From: Brevibacillus reuszeri
Lineage (GTDB): Bacteria > Bacillota > Bacilli > Brevibacillales > Brevibacillaceae
Reading direction: 5' to 3'
Assembly (NCBI RefSeq): GCF_002897295.1
Contig: NZ_BEXF01000024.1
Coordinates: 29,505 to 93,504 of the forward strand
DNA: 64,000 nt
Shown here piece after piece: positions 15,574-23,360 of this stretch. The translations under genes and the position numbers were made by a program. The number at the start of each line of letters is the position of its first letter. Position 1 is the stretch's first letter. The notes beneath the pieces were generated by a model. It worked only from the letters and a program-made list of their open reading frames with translations, was not told the DNA's origin and searched no databases.

Positions 15574-16419
15574 TCAATTTTCATTCATTCCATATTTATT
15601 ACTTAACAACTTCTTCTTATACAGGTTCTCGATTTCTATTACTTCTTCAGCCGTAATGTTTTTGGGAAAAATCTGCAGTATGCTAAATTGAAAGTTCTCA
15701 TATCGATCTGGAGAAATCTCCAATACTGCTTTTATACCTTTGTTGTCACCATGTTGGGTACGGACGTAATATTTCCATCTGCTTAATAAACCACCAGTCC
15801 CATAAGCAGACCCGACATACAATTTGCCATTAGTCTGATCAGTAATCAGGTAGATCGCATAAATGGAAGACAATGCAGTATGCCAGTTTTCATATAACGT
15901 TGGGTCAGTAACGATATCTTTCAACTCGTCATAATTTATAACGACATTCTCAAAGCCGTTGAAGGCCAACCTCGGACTTGCTTGAATGGAGAGGATTGCT
16001 TTATCATTCGTAGCCCATTGTTGCCAAGAAATCGCTGCTCTTCCCCAATCAATAATAAGTCTGCCATCTAGATCGCTCAGCATATCGACTTTCTTCAAAT
16101 CATAGTAGTATGAAGACCCATTAAACATTTCAACAACCGGGAAGTTCAATGGCATCATACTTGGTTTGACCGCTTCACCTGAACCAACTTTATAACACCC
16201 TATGAACTTCGCACTCATTCCCGACTCGCTTATAAACGTTAAGATGTAGTCGCAGCCCTGAAAGAAATTATTTCTTTGAATTTTTTGGTATTCATTTATA
16301 TAGCCCTTCTGAAAGCATTTCAAAAAATCTTTATCCCTTAACGAATGCCTTATCAGCTTTACTCTCTTAGGATCTAGACCATTCCGTCTCAATATGTCAG
16401 ACAAGTATAATGAAGCCAT
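15574..16419 (-). CDS. GIY-YIG nuclease-domain protein
   Basis: This 281-residue protein has a GIY-YIG-like endonuclease domain at its C-terminus (about 180-270). IYAIYLI followed by KLYVGSAYG supplies the GIY and YIG strands, then a catalytic-type Arg in LLSRWKYYV and a Glu in EEVIEIENLYKKKL. The N-terminal 170 residues are not recognised and may recognise a substrate. Stand-alone proteins of this architecture are scattered in genomes and often found in mobile or defence islands. Here it lies between two ssrA scars. Activity is inferred from the motif only. Confidence 0.78.
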   Translation of the reverse strand: MASLYLSDILRRNGLDPKRVKLIRHSLRDKDFLKCFQKGYINEYQKIQRNNFFQGCDYILTFISESGMSAKFIGCYKVGSGEAVKPSMMPLNFPVVEMFNGSSYYYDLKKVDMLSDLDGRLIIDWGRAAISWQQWATNDKAILSIQASPRLAFNGFENVVINYDELKDIVTDPTLYENWHTALSSIYAIYLITDQTNGKLYVGSAYGTGGLLSRWKYYVRTQHGDNKGIKAVLEISPDRYENFQFSILQIFPKNITAEEVIEIENLYKKKLLSNKYGMNEN

Positions 16420-16504
16420 GTTATCCCACCTGTGAAGTTCGATTATGAATCAATCCTGCCATCTTTTATACAAACAATCAATATGACTACAAAACTGAAC
16501 ATAA

Positions 16505-16535
16505 CAAAGCCCTGACCTAATGCAGTCAGGGTTTT
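16505..16535. terminator. Hairpin attached to tmRNA scar C
   Basis: CCCTGAC-CTAATGCA-GTCAGGG forms a perfect 7-bp stem with GTTTTG on one side and GCTTTG on the other. It lies directly before scar C in the position the ssrA terminator would occupy, and downstream of the FMN reductase. Confidence 0.6.
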
Positions 16536-16537
16536 GT

Positions 16538-16660
16538 TGATGGAGGCTTTTGAACCCCCGTCCGACGCCAGTACCCCAGCGTGAAACAGAGATACATGAG
16601 CATCTCCGAGTGTAGTTTATATTTCCGTGACAGATTTGCGAAAGTGACGCGCTTTCCCGT
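16538..16660 (-). repeat. Decayed 3' fragment of the tmRNA gene (scar C)
   Basis: TGATGGAGGC, GAACCCCCGTCCG, AGATACATGAGCATCTCCGAG and AAAGTGACGCGCT run in the same order and spacing as the 3' third of ssrA. Relative to the functional gene there is an insertion of about 19 bases (CGCCAGTACCCCAGCGTG) just inside the T-arm. The same insertion occurs in scar B. Confidence 0.8.
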
Positions 16661-16671
16661 TTTTTCTTTTC

Positions 16672-17232
16672 CTACTCTAACGTAGGAATGTGGTCAATCC
16701 AGTTCATAAATTGCTGCAAATAACGTTGAAGATATCTTTTTGTTTTTTCATCCGTAAGCACCTGCTGTTCGGAATCAATCTTTTCATGTACTTGTGAAAT
16801 AAGAACTTTTTGAAACGGAAGCACATGAGCTTGCATGGCTTCGAGTATTTGCCTGGTTTGCATTTGAGCAAAGGCGGTGCCCATTCCCCCTGGGGTTGCT
16901 CCGATTATGCCAACTGGCTTTTTGCTGAGAACGGAAGATTTCGCTGGTCTTGAAGACCAATCCAAAGCGTTCTTTAGAACTCCCGGAATTCGGGAATTGT
17001 ACTCGGGGCTTACGATCATAATACCGTCGACATCGCGAATCGCCGATTTAAACGAGGTTACACCTTCTGAGTCACCGTTAATTTCGAGGTCTTCGTTAAA
17101 TAAAGGAAGATCGTTAATCTCGATCCAGCGAAACTCAACCGAATCATCCATCTCAGTCAATGCTTGAGCAATGATGCGATTATAAGAATTCTTTCGTAAA
17201 CTGCCACAAACGATGCCAATGGTTTTGGACAT
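16672..17232 (-). CDS. NADPH-dependent FMN reductase family protein
   Basis: The 186-residue flavodoxin-fold protein has GSLRKNSYNR near the N-terminus (phosphate binding of FMN) and SPEYNSRIPGVLKNALDW near residue 75, both diagnostic for the NADPH-dependent FMN/azo/quinone reductase family. It should reduce quinones or other electrophiles with NAD(P)H. The start at the ATG 17230-17232 follows GAGGAGG; the upstream in-frame extension has no ribosome-binding site. It is divergent from the pirin gene, and both are commonly linked to quinone or oxidative stress. Confidence 0.88.
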   Translation of the reverse strand: MSKTIGIVCGSLRKNSYNRIIAQALTEMDDSVEFRWIEINDLPLFNEDLEINGDSEGVTSFKSAIRDVDGIMIVSPEYNSRIPGVLKNALDWSSRPAKSSVLSKKPVGIIGATPGGMGTAFAQMQTRQILEAMQAHVLPFQKVLISQVHEKIDSEQQVLTDEKTKRYLQRYLQQFMNWIDHIPTLE

Positions 17233-17379
17233 GCAGTTGCCTCCTCGTTCCTTATGTTTTTCCATCATAACATCCCCTCACAACTAGAAGGGAGAGTATT
17301 TTTTCGCTATTTGCATCAGGTCAATCACGAAAAGGAATGGTAAACTTAGGATTATTTCCTTGAAAGAAAGGATGATAGC

Positions 17380-18174
17380 ATGTCGATTCGTATTTATTCC
17401 ATTGATCAGCAAGTATATGGCCAATTTGACGAAGGTAAACTCGTAGAGCAAAAGCCTATCGGATTTCCAGGTGAGGGGTCTGCAGTAGAAAGAGTGGGAA
17501 CTTTATTTTATTGGGCGTGGTTCCAAGCGAAAGAAGACGCCTTTCTCCCTCCGCATCCTCATCGGGGCTTTGAGATCATTTCTTATCTCTTGAACGGGCA
17601 CATAAACCATCAGGATACACTCGGGAATGAACGCTCCCTCAAAACCGGTAGTTTACAGGTCATGCAAACCGGTAGCGGAGTTCAGCACTCCGAAAAATAT
17701 GAAAAAGGTACTTCGGGCTTTCAAATTTGGTTTGAGCCCTTTCTGGGGGAGGCTAACTACACTACCCCAACCTATTCTGACTATCAGGCAGAAGACTTTC
17801 CGGTTGAAACAAAAGATGGCTCCACCATCAAATCGATAGTGGGTGGCACTTCTCCCGTTCAATTGGTGGCAGACGCAAAAATGTGGGATGTTACAATTTC
17901 TTCCGGAGAATCCTTCGAAATGATGGTACCCGATGGATATTCTATCGCTGGGCTCGTGATCGAGGGCCAATCCAATTGGCAAATTCATAACGAAACAAGA
18001 TTAGTGGAGCCACAAGAGTTTGTAGTTTGCGAGGCAGACGAAATTGGTTTATTAAGAGTTGGAGCAGGTGTCCATGGAGATTCTCGCCTTATCCTTATTC
18101 AAGTCCCTAGTGTACTCCCCTATCCTTCCTATAAAGAGGTAAAGATTCGGTTAAAAGTGAATAAAGAGAAGTAG
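17380..18174 (+). CDS. Pirin-family bicupin
   Basis: This 264-residue protein has the pirin metal site in the N-terminal cupin: HPHRGFEIISYLLNG (two His), HQDTLGN, and VQHSEKYE (third His and Glu). Pirins bind Fe or other metals; some act as quercetin 2,3-dioxygenase, others as redox sensors. GAAAGGATGATAGC precedes the ATG. It lies opposite the FMN reductase on the other strand, bounded on both sides by ssrA scars, so the pair looks like a single acquired module. Confidence 0.88.
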   Translation: MSIRIYSIDQQVYGQFDEGKLVEQKPIGFPGEGSAVERVGTLFYWAWFQAKEDAFLPPHPHRGFEIISYLLNGHINHQDTLGNERSLKTGSLQVMQTGSGVQHSEKYEKGTSGFQIWFEPFLGEANYTTPTYSDYQAEDFPVETKDGSTIKSIVGGTSPVQLVADAKMWDVTISSGESFEMMVPDGYSIAGLVIEGQSNWQIHNETRLVEPQEFVVCEADEIGLLRVGAGVHGDSRLILIQVPSVLPYPSYKEVKIRLKVNKEK

Positions 18175-18195
18175 GTCAAGCTGCTGATAAATGTA

Positions 18196-18225
18196 AAAGC
18201 ACCCATAAAGGGTGCATATTTTTTA
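18196..18225 (+). terminator. Terminator of the pirin gene, attached to scar B
   Basis: GCACCC-ATAAA-GGGTGC is followed by ATATTTTTT, 20 bases after the pirin stop and immediately before scar B. Confidence 0.8.
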
Positions 18226-18228
18226 TGT

Positions 18229-18340
18229 ATGGTGAAAGCAGGGGTTAGGACCCCCGTCCAGCGCCAGTACCCCAGTGTGAAACAGCGATACATAAGCATC
18301 TCTAAGCACAGTCTCGCAACATTGCCGATACAGTGGTCAC
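18229..18340 (-). repeat. Decayed 3' fragment of the tmRNA gene (scar B)
   Basis: ATGGTGAAAGCAGGGG, GGACCCCCGTCC, AAACAGCGATACATAAGC and ATCTCTAAGCACAGTC follow the order of the ssrA 3' end. It shares with scar C the insertion GCGCCAGTACCCCAGTGTG absent from functional ssrA, so B and C have a common origin and bracket the FMN reductase/pirin module. Beyond about 18315 the match fades. Confidence 0.75.
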
Positions 18341-18344
18341 ATCA

Positions 18345-18942
18345 CTAGTTATTGTTATAGTCATTTTCATGGTAAGTTGCCGCCAGAAACCTCCAATCGG
18401 CGATGAAATTCGGCCAAAGATTCGGCCGTCTGCGTACAGCCAACGGATGGTACGAAACCGCCGTTTTAACCCCCCCTGGGCGAATGCCACTCTTGCCGAA
18501 GGTTTTTCACTTCAGCCTCATTTTCTGCAAAAAAGGATTGTGTAGCAACATTTCCTAAACAAAAGACAAAGCGTGGTGACTTGCTCTGTAGCTGATCGAG
18601 TAAATGTTGTATACATGCCTCTCGCGCTACTGGCTTGTCGTATGCCTTTTTAGGACGTCGCTTTAATACATAAGTAACGTATAAATCATGATCATGAAAA
18701 CCTACCTCATATGCCGCTTTTTGCAAGGTTTGCCTCGTTCCGCATATAAATGAATTTCCATCGCGGTCTTCCCTTGCTCCCGGATTATCCAACAGTATCA
18801 GGATCGGTGCATTTGGATTCCCCTCTCCCCAGATCAGACGGGATCCATGTGTGATTAGACCGCAGTCGGTGCAATTCTCCACACCAGAGGGTGGCTCTTC
18901 TTCTGGCCAGACTTTTAAGCATTTCCCCTCATTGACATCCAT
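18345..18942 (-). pseudogene. Uracil-DNA glycosylase family gene with a frameshift in a C7 tract
   Basis: The intact frame (18466-18942, 158 residues) shows the uracil-DNA glycosylase superfamily core, with CTDCGL and other Cys residues suggesting an iron-sulfur type. It ends early at WHSPRGG. A run of seven C (18470-18476, plus strand) lies just before the stop. With six C the frame continues through TAVSYHPLAVRRRPNL, including the conserved HP motif of the active site, to a stop at 18345, giving 198 residues. The start at 18940-18942 follows AGGAG. The gene is either inactivated, phase-variable, or affected by a sequencing error. Confidence 0.82.
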
Positions 18943-19139
18943 GCATGTCACTCCTGATCTAAATAGCCTGTCATTCCATAGCATGGGATAGAGACTTTGG
19001 TTCCAAACTTGGGATTATATAAAAAAACCGTCCTCATGTAAAATTGTTCATCTGTGCGGCTGTCGCTTGCCGCGCATAAAAAGAGCCACTCTCATCATTG
19101 TCATACCCCTGTCAAGTAGACATGCAAAAAAGGACGAAT

Positions 19140-19259
19140 TCAAGCACCGGCCGTTTCCCTGTATTCCACAGGGGATCGGTCGTTGAACTTATTCTGAAAC
19201 CGATTATGGTTGTAAAAGAAGATGTATTCTTCTACCGCTTGATACAATTCTGTTCCTGT
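19140..19259 (-). pseudogene. Remnant of an IS3-family transposase (OrfB C-terminus)
   Basis: The minus strand encodes ELYQAVEEYIFFYN followed by HNRFQNKFNDRSPVEYRETA and a stop. This is the C-terminal signature of IS3-group DDE transposases (YNxxRxQxKLxxLSPVEYR). Only about 36 codons remain, with no upstream catalytic part, no OrfA and no terminal repeats visible. It is a relic of an insertion sequence in the region between the glycosylase and the protease. Confidence 0.8.
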
Positions 19260-19366
19260 ACGTGGATTCGATCTCGGTTCGGGTCTCTTGTTCTCGCCAT
19301 TACCTCATGTCACCTCACCTCCGCACTTTAGTAAATAAAAAAGAACCTCAATTCAGCCTAATTATG

Positions 19367-19396
19367 TAAAAAATCCCCTGCAGAAATATGCAGGGG
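19367..19396 (-). terminator. Terminator downstream of the subtilase
   Basis: CCCCTGCA-TATTTC-TGCAGGGG on the minus strand runs into ATTTTTT. It lies 150 bases after the subtilase stop; the decayed FnIII-like stretch lies between. Confidence 0.75.
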
Positions 19397-19408
19397 AGGT
19401 CATCGTGT

Positions 19409-19516
19409 TTTATTTGGTTGTCACGGTTACTACATTACCTTGCGATTGCCCATTTTGGTTCTTTGCAAAAGCTATATTGTCTTCGTTCCAACGACAGTCG
19501 ATATTACCATGACCAC
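19409..19516 (-). pseudogene. Residual FnIII-like coding stretch after the subtilase
   Basis: In one minus-strand frame, after an in-frame stop near 19535, the sequence reads RIYRGHGNIDCRWNEDN then IAFAKNQNGQSQGNVVTVTT and a stop. The last part matches the final strand of a fibronectin type III domain like those in the adjacent protease. It has no start codon or ribosome-binding site and probably is the broken end of a longer former protein. The call is tentative. Confidence 0.4.
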
Positions 19517-19544
19517 GATAGATTCTAGGCTAGTTCCAGAGCCA

Positions 19545-21818
19545 TTAATAGCTGACTCGGATGTTGTCTACGTAGGCGCAATCCTGTCCTTTGGATGTGG
19601 AACCGTCTTTGACATAATTAAAGGTCACAGTTTGGTTTCCAGTTCCTAGTGTCACCGAATAATCTTTTACCCATCCTGTTTCTCCCGATGCTTTTAGTTT
19701 ACTCACTCCTTCGACCAGCACTTCCAAATAGTCGTAGTTCGCTTCGGAGCTGACGAAGTAGTCGAATTTCAGTGTTGGGGTTTGAGCATAGTTGCTCGGG
19801 ATGTTTTCAGTAAATTGCATGGTTGAGGTTTCTTTGTGGGTGATCGCTTTACTTTTACGGCTCCATGTCCCAGTGGAGGCTTCGGTTTTGGAATCAGCCC
19901 AATCTCCCGTGAAGGTGAATGCATATTTGGTGCCTTCGAATCCCTCAGAGATGGTTACCGGATTAGGTCCAGAGTTTGGCAATGTTGTACCTTGCTTATT
20001 TGTGCTTGTGGTAGTCCCATAATCGTTACGAGCAATGACATAGTACGTATAGGTGTTGTTTGCAGCAAGACCCGTGTCTGTATAACTGATTGCGGTTCGT
20101 CCTGCCTGGATTTTCGTTGAGCCTCGGTAAATATCATAGGATGTAGCTCCTGGTGCTGAGTAGCTCAACGTCAGTGAACTTGTCGTTGGCGAGCCTACTG
20201 TCAATGAACATGTTCCAGGTGCTGTCCCACCTTCTGTTTTTTGCGTGACGCTGCTACTTTGGCTGGAACCGAAAGTGTTACGCGCAATAATGTAGTACGT
20301 ATAGCTCGTATTGGCTGCAAGTCCTGTGTCTGTATAGCTGGTTGTGGTGCGTCCTGATACGATTAGAGAACCATTTCGGTAAATATCGTAGCTTGTCGCA
20401 CCTGTTGCAGAGTAATTAAGCGTGCAGGAATATATACTTGGTGTTACAGACAGTGTTACATTTGTTGGCTTTGCTCCACCAGTAGTAGGTGTTACATTGA
20501 CCGTGTTTGAGTTTGGGCTTGAACCAGCGCTGTTTACGGCTTTCACATAAAAGCTATATGATGAACCATTTGTTAGATTAGGTATTGTGTAGTTCGTTAA
20601 TGTGGTACTCTGATATTTTAAGCCATTCATGTACACATCAAAAGATGTAGCACCTGAGACAGCATTCCAATTCAATACTACTTTACCGTCACCTGGTGTT
20701 CCACTCAATGTTGGTGCAATCGGAACTGTTGGTGCTGTCGGAAGCATATTGGGAAGTAGTCGGACAAAACCATGCCCATATTCGTCATCTCGTCCTGGTG
20801 TGCCTAAATCTTGTACTCCTTCGAGTAATTTATTTTTCAGTTGGACATTAGTGTAATTCGGGTAGGCACTCTTTAATACAGCTAAAAGGCCAGCGCAAGA
20901 AGGGGTTGCGCAAGATGTTCCACTAAAATATTTATACTTACTACTAACAGATACCGAATTGTCTGCCATCGGTGCCATCATGTCGGTTGTACAAACCACA
21001 TCTAAATTGGGCCCTGTATTAGAATATGAAGCTCTGTTTAAATTAGAGGTTACTGCACCAACTGCTAGCACTTCTGGATACTTCGCAGGATATGCCATAT
21101 CAGACCAAGCACTGTCTTGTGCCCAATTGCCAGCTGCACCTACAAGCAAAACCCCAGCTTGATGGGCCGCTTTGACCGAATCATGTAATGTTGTACTGCC
21201 CATACTTAATTGAACGTTAAGACACATAATATGTGGACGTGGATTTCTGGAAAGAGCCCAATCTATACCCATCGCTACCGTTAATGGGGAGCCAAATCCA
21301 TTATAGCTATGTTTAACATTATACATCTTGCAATCATAAGCGTACCCAACATAGCCCAAATTGTTATTTCTTGCTCCAATAATGCCATGTGTACACGTTC
21401 CATGTGATGCTTCATCAGTTATAATGGGACTAGGCGGGCTGTACGAGTTATATGAATCAATAATGGCGCCTTGTAAGTCCTCGTGTGGAGAACATCCAGA
21501 GTCATGTACAGATACAATTACTCCCTGTCCAGTAAATCCGGCATTCCAAAAATTTTGAACCTGCGTAGCATTAATACCCCATTCTGCTGTAGATTGTGCC
21601 ATAGGGTCAACGTTGTCAAACTCTTGATCTTCTTCAATAAATTCAATGTTGGGGTTATTGTGCAATGCTTTAAGTGCCCGATCTGGAACACTAACAATAA
21701 CTCGATTTGGTAAAGTCTTAAATTCGTACTCAACTTGACCCTCAAACTGCTCAGCAATGCTTTGAGCACGAAGCCCTAGATTCTTCTTGTAACCAATGAC
21801 ATAACGCTTTTTTCCCAT
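19545..21818 (-). CDS. Subtilisin-like serine protease with FnIII domains and no signal peptide
   Basis: The protein has 757 residues. Residues about 4-67 look like an I9 propeptide (RYVIGYKKN...IEFIEEDQEF). The S8 catalytic domain (about 80-350) has Asp106 in HDSG, His139 in SHGTCTHG, oxyanion Asn231 in GAAGNW and Ser302 in SGTSCATP. Three fibronectin type III domains follow (about 365-450, 455-540, 543-625), then a C-terminal jelly-roll-like domain (about 635-757). FnIII and jelly-roll tails are typical of exported enzymes, yet the N-terminus MGKKRYVIGYKKNLG has no Sec signal. It sits in the ssrA accretion zone. Confidence 0.88.
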   Translation of the reverse strand: MGKKRYVIGYKKNLGLRAQSIAEQFEGQVEYEFKTLPNRVIVSVPDRALKALHNNPNIEFIEEDQEFDNVDPMAQSTAEWGINATQVQNFWNAGFTGQGVIVSVHDSGCSPHEDLQGAIIDSYNSYSPPSPIITDEASHGTCTHGIIGARNNNLGYVGYAYDCKMYNVKHSYNGFGSPLTVAMGIDWALSRNPRPHIMCLNVQLSMGSTTLHDSVKAAHQAGVLLVGAAGNWAQDSAWSDMAYPAKYPEVLAVGAVTSNLNRASYSNTGPNLDVVCTTDMMAPMADNSVSVSSKYKYFSGTSCATPSCAGLLAVLKSAYPNYTNVQLKNKLLEGVQDLGTPGRDDEYGHGFVRLLPNMLPTAPTVPIAPTLSGTPGDGKVVLNWNAVSGATSFDVYMNGLKYQSTTLTNYTIPNLTNGSSYSFYVKAVNSAGSSPNSNTVNVTPTTGGAKPTNVTLSVTPSIYSCTLNYSATGATSYDIYRNGSLIVSGRTTTSYTDTGLAANTSYTYYIIARNTFGSSQSSSVTQKTEGGTAPGTCSLTVGSPTTSSLTLSYSAPGATSYDIYRGSTKIQAGRTAISYTDTGLAANNTYTYYVIARNDYGTTTSTNKQGTTLPNSGPNPVTISEGFEGTKYAFTFTGDWADSKTEASTGTWSRKSKAITHKETSTMQFTENIPSNYAQTPTLKFDYFVSSEANYDYLEVLVEGVSKLKASGETGWVKDYSVTLGTGNQTVTFNYVKDGSTSKGQDCAYVDNIRVSY

Positions 21819-21868
21819 TTAACTACCTCTCCTTTTTATATGTTTTTTCGAGTGCCTGGACACACGAC

Positions 21869-21914
21869 GCAATTAGAAAAGCCACCCGGCTACCCGAGTG
21901 GCTTTTCTAATTGC
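21869..21914. terminator. Perfect 17-bp inverted repeat, bidirectional terminator-like
   Basis: Arms GCAATTAGAAAAGCCAC and GTGGCTTTTCTAATTGC are exact complements around a 12-base loop. The layout (GCCAC stem base, then CTTTTCT) fits a bidirectional terminator. It lies upstream of the protease start with no gene on either side that obviously needs it. Confidence 0.55.
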
Positions 21915-22165
21915 TTGTCTCCATTTTAGCAGTCAATTCAGATCACTTGCTTAAATCGCTTGTTATGTAAAGTTTTGTAAATTAATGTCTAACTAATATC
22001 AACTATCATTAGAACTCGTTACTCAGGTATTATTTTCCTTGATATTTGAGTGCTACTGGACAAGGGGCCGGTGCAAAGCAGCTGGTACAGTCTATGTTCA
22101 GAGAAATTGTCATAGAAAAAATGGAACGAATGTGGGTCATTCAGAAAATCTTATCTGTATAAATT

Positions 22166-22195
22166 AAAAAAACCGCCTAACCGGCGGTATTTTAT
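22166..22195 (-). terminator. Hairpin attached to tmRNA scar A
   Basis: CCGCC-TAAC-CGGCGG sits between an A-run and a T-rich stretch, 10 to 15 bases before scar A, in the place of the ssrA terminator. Confidence 0.6.
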
Positions 22196-22204
22196 TCGGT
22201 ACTT

Positions 22205-22370
22205 AAGTGGAGGCGGGGGATTCGAACCTCCGTCCGAAAACAGCAATACATGAGCATCTCCGAGCGCAGTCACTCATTTAGATTTCGGCACCGGATTCGC
22301 GGAGTGACGCGCTGACCCGTTACCTAGCGTGAATGATCTTCTTCCTTCGGCTTCAGGTGGAAACGTTCGG
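22205..22370 (-). repeat. Near-intact 3' half of the tmRNA gene (scar A)
   Basis: The sequence matches functional ssrA almost without gaps for about 165 bases, for example TACATGAGCATCTCCGAGCG and GGAGTGACGCGCTGACCCG, with only scattered changes. The encoded CCA end is altered (AAG in place of TGG on the plus strand). The match stops abruptly after CTTCCTTCGGCTTCAGG. No tag-coding part is present, so it cannot make a tmRNA. It marks the far boundary of the ureohydrolase/permease/activator module. Confidence 0.9.
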
Positions 22371-22415
22371 CGTTGGTTGACTATTCATCGTAAATAAAAA
22401 ATAACTCCAAAATCA

Positions 22416-22456
22416 AAGAAAAGGAGAGCCAGTAATATAAGCCCTCCTTTTCTTGT
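22416..22456 (-). terminator. Terminator of the ureohydrolase gene
   Basis: GAAAAGGAGGGC and GCTCTCCTTTTC form a long stem downstream of the stop codon on the minus strand, rich in T on its 3' side. Confidence 0.65.
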
Positions 22457-22466
22457 TTTAATGTAA

Positions 22467-23360
22467 CTATTTACTTAATCTTGCAACCGCACAGTCAAAC
22501 ATTATACGGGCTGCAAAGGTAGTAGTAATATCTTGATGATCGTAAAGTGGATTAACTTCAGCAATATCAAATGCGTCTACTTTAGAATAAAGCATATCTA
22601 GCATCTCCATACATTGTACAGGAGTTAATCCACCTGGTTCATTTGCCCCAGAACCTGGTGCATATGCTGGATCTAATACATCAATATCAAATGTTAAATA
22701 TATCTTCTCAACATCTTTCATTGCCGCCATTGTTTTAGCAACGACTTCCTCTGGTGTAGACTTGTGTACCTCTCTAGCTGTAATTTGAACAATTCCACTT
22801 TCCTTTAAATAATTTTCATACCAAGGATAATTAATACTGCGCACCCCAATTTGAACAATATTCTCTGGATTAATTCTTGGAAGTTCAAGTGCTCTACGCA
22901 TTTGACTACTTTGGGAAAATTTCCCTTGAATTGGAGATTCATCAACTAAATCTAAATGAGCATCAAATTGAATGATACCAATTTTCCCCTCTGTTTTATC
23001 ATGAAGAGCTTTAATTACAGGGTATGAAATAGAATGGTCTCCCCCTAATACAAATGGAAATACATTATCATCTAATAGTCCACGTATTTTCTCTTCAGCA
23101 TTTCTAAAAGTAACGTCAGTGCTATACGCTGCAATATCTATATCCCCAAAATCTTGAATACCATTATCAGCTAGCTGATAAGTTTGTCGCTTTTCAACAT
23201 TGTAAACTTGATTATTTTCAATGCGATTAACAAACCATACAAACGCCTCACGTATTTTACTAGGAGCATAACGAGAACCTGGTCGTCCTAAAGAAGCTCC
23301 TCCGTCCCATGGAAATCCGACAACACCAAATTTTTGATTACTCAACATACTCACCCTCAT
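22467..23360 (-). CDS. Ureohydrolase (agmatinase/formimidoylglutamase-like)
   Basis: This 297-residue protein belongs to the arginase/agmatinase superfamily, which hydrolyses guanidino groups to urea or related products with a dinuclear metal centre. Metal motifs are clear: GGDHSISYPV (about 116), FDAHLDLVDE (about 147) and TFDIDVLDPAYAPGSG (about 228). The substrate is not decided by sequence; agmatine, guanidinobutyrate or formiminoglutamate are all possible. It overlaps the permease gene by 23 bases and so is co-transcribed from the sigma-54-type promoter. Codon and base composition are AT-rich compared with the core genes, consistent with transfer. Confidence 0.85.
   Translation of the reverse strand: MRVSMLSNQKFGVVGFPWDGGASLGRPGSRYAPSKIREAFVWFVNRIENNQVYNVEKRQTYQLADNGIQDFGDIDIAAYSTDVTFRNAEEKIRGLLDDNVFPFVLGGDHSISYPVIKALHDKTEGKIGIIQFDAHLDLVDESPIQGKFSQSSQMRRALELPRINPENIVQIGVRSINYPWYENYLKESGIVQITAREVHKSTPEEVVAKTMAAMKDVEKIYLTFDIDVLDPAYAPGSGANEPGGLTPVQCMEMLDMLYSKVDAFDIAEVNPLYDHQDITTTFAARIMFDCAVARLSK

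Noticed and set aside
18302..18490. Separate small minus-strand gene of 62 codons
   Set aside because: It overlaps the frameshifted end of the glycosylase gene in another frame and has no ribosome-binding site. The continuation in the third frame explains the region.
22205..22370. Second functional tmRNA gene
   Set aside because: The tag reading frame and 5' half are missing and the CCA end is altered, so it cannot fold into a tmRNA.
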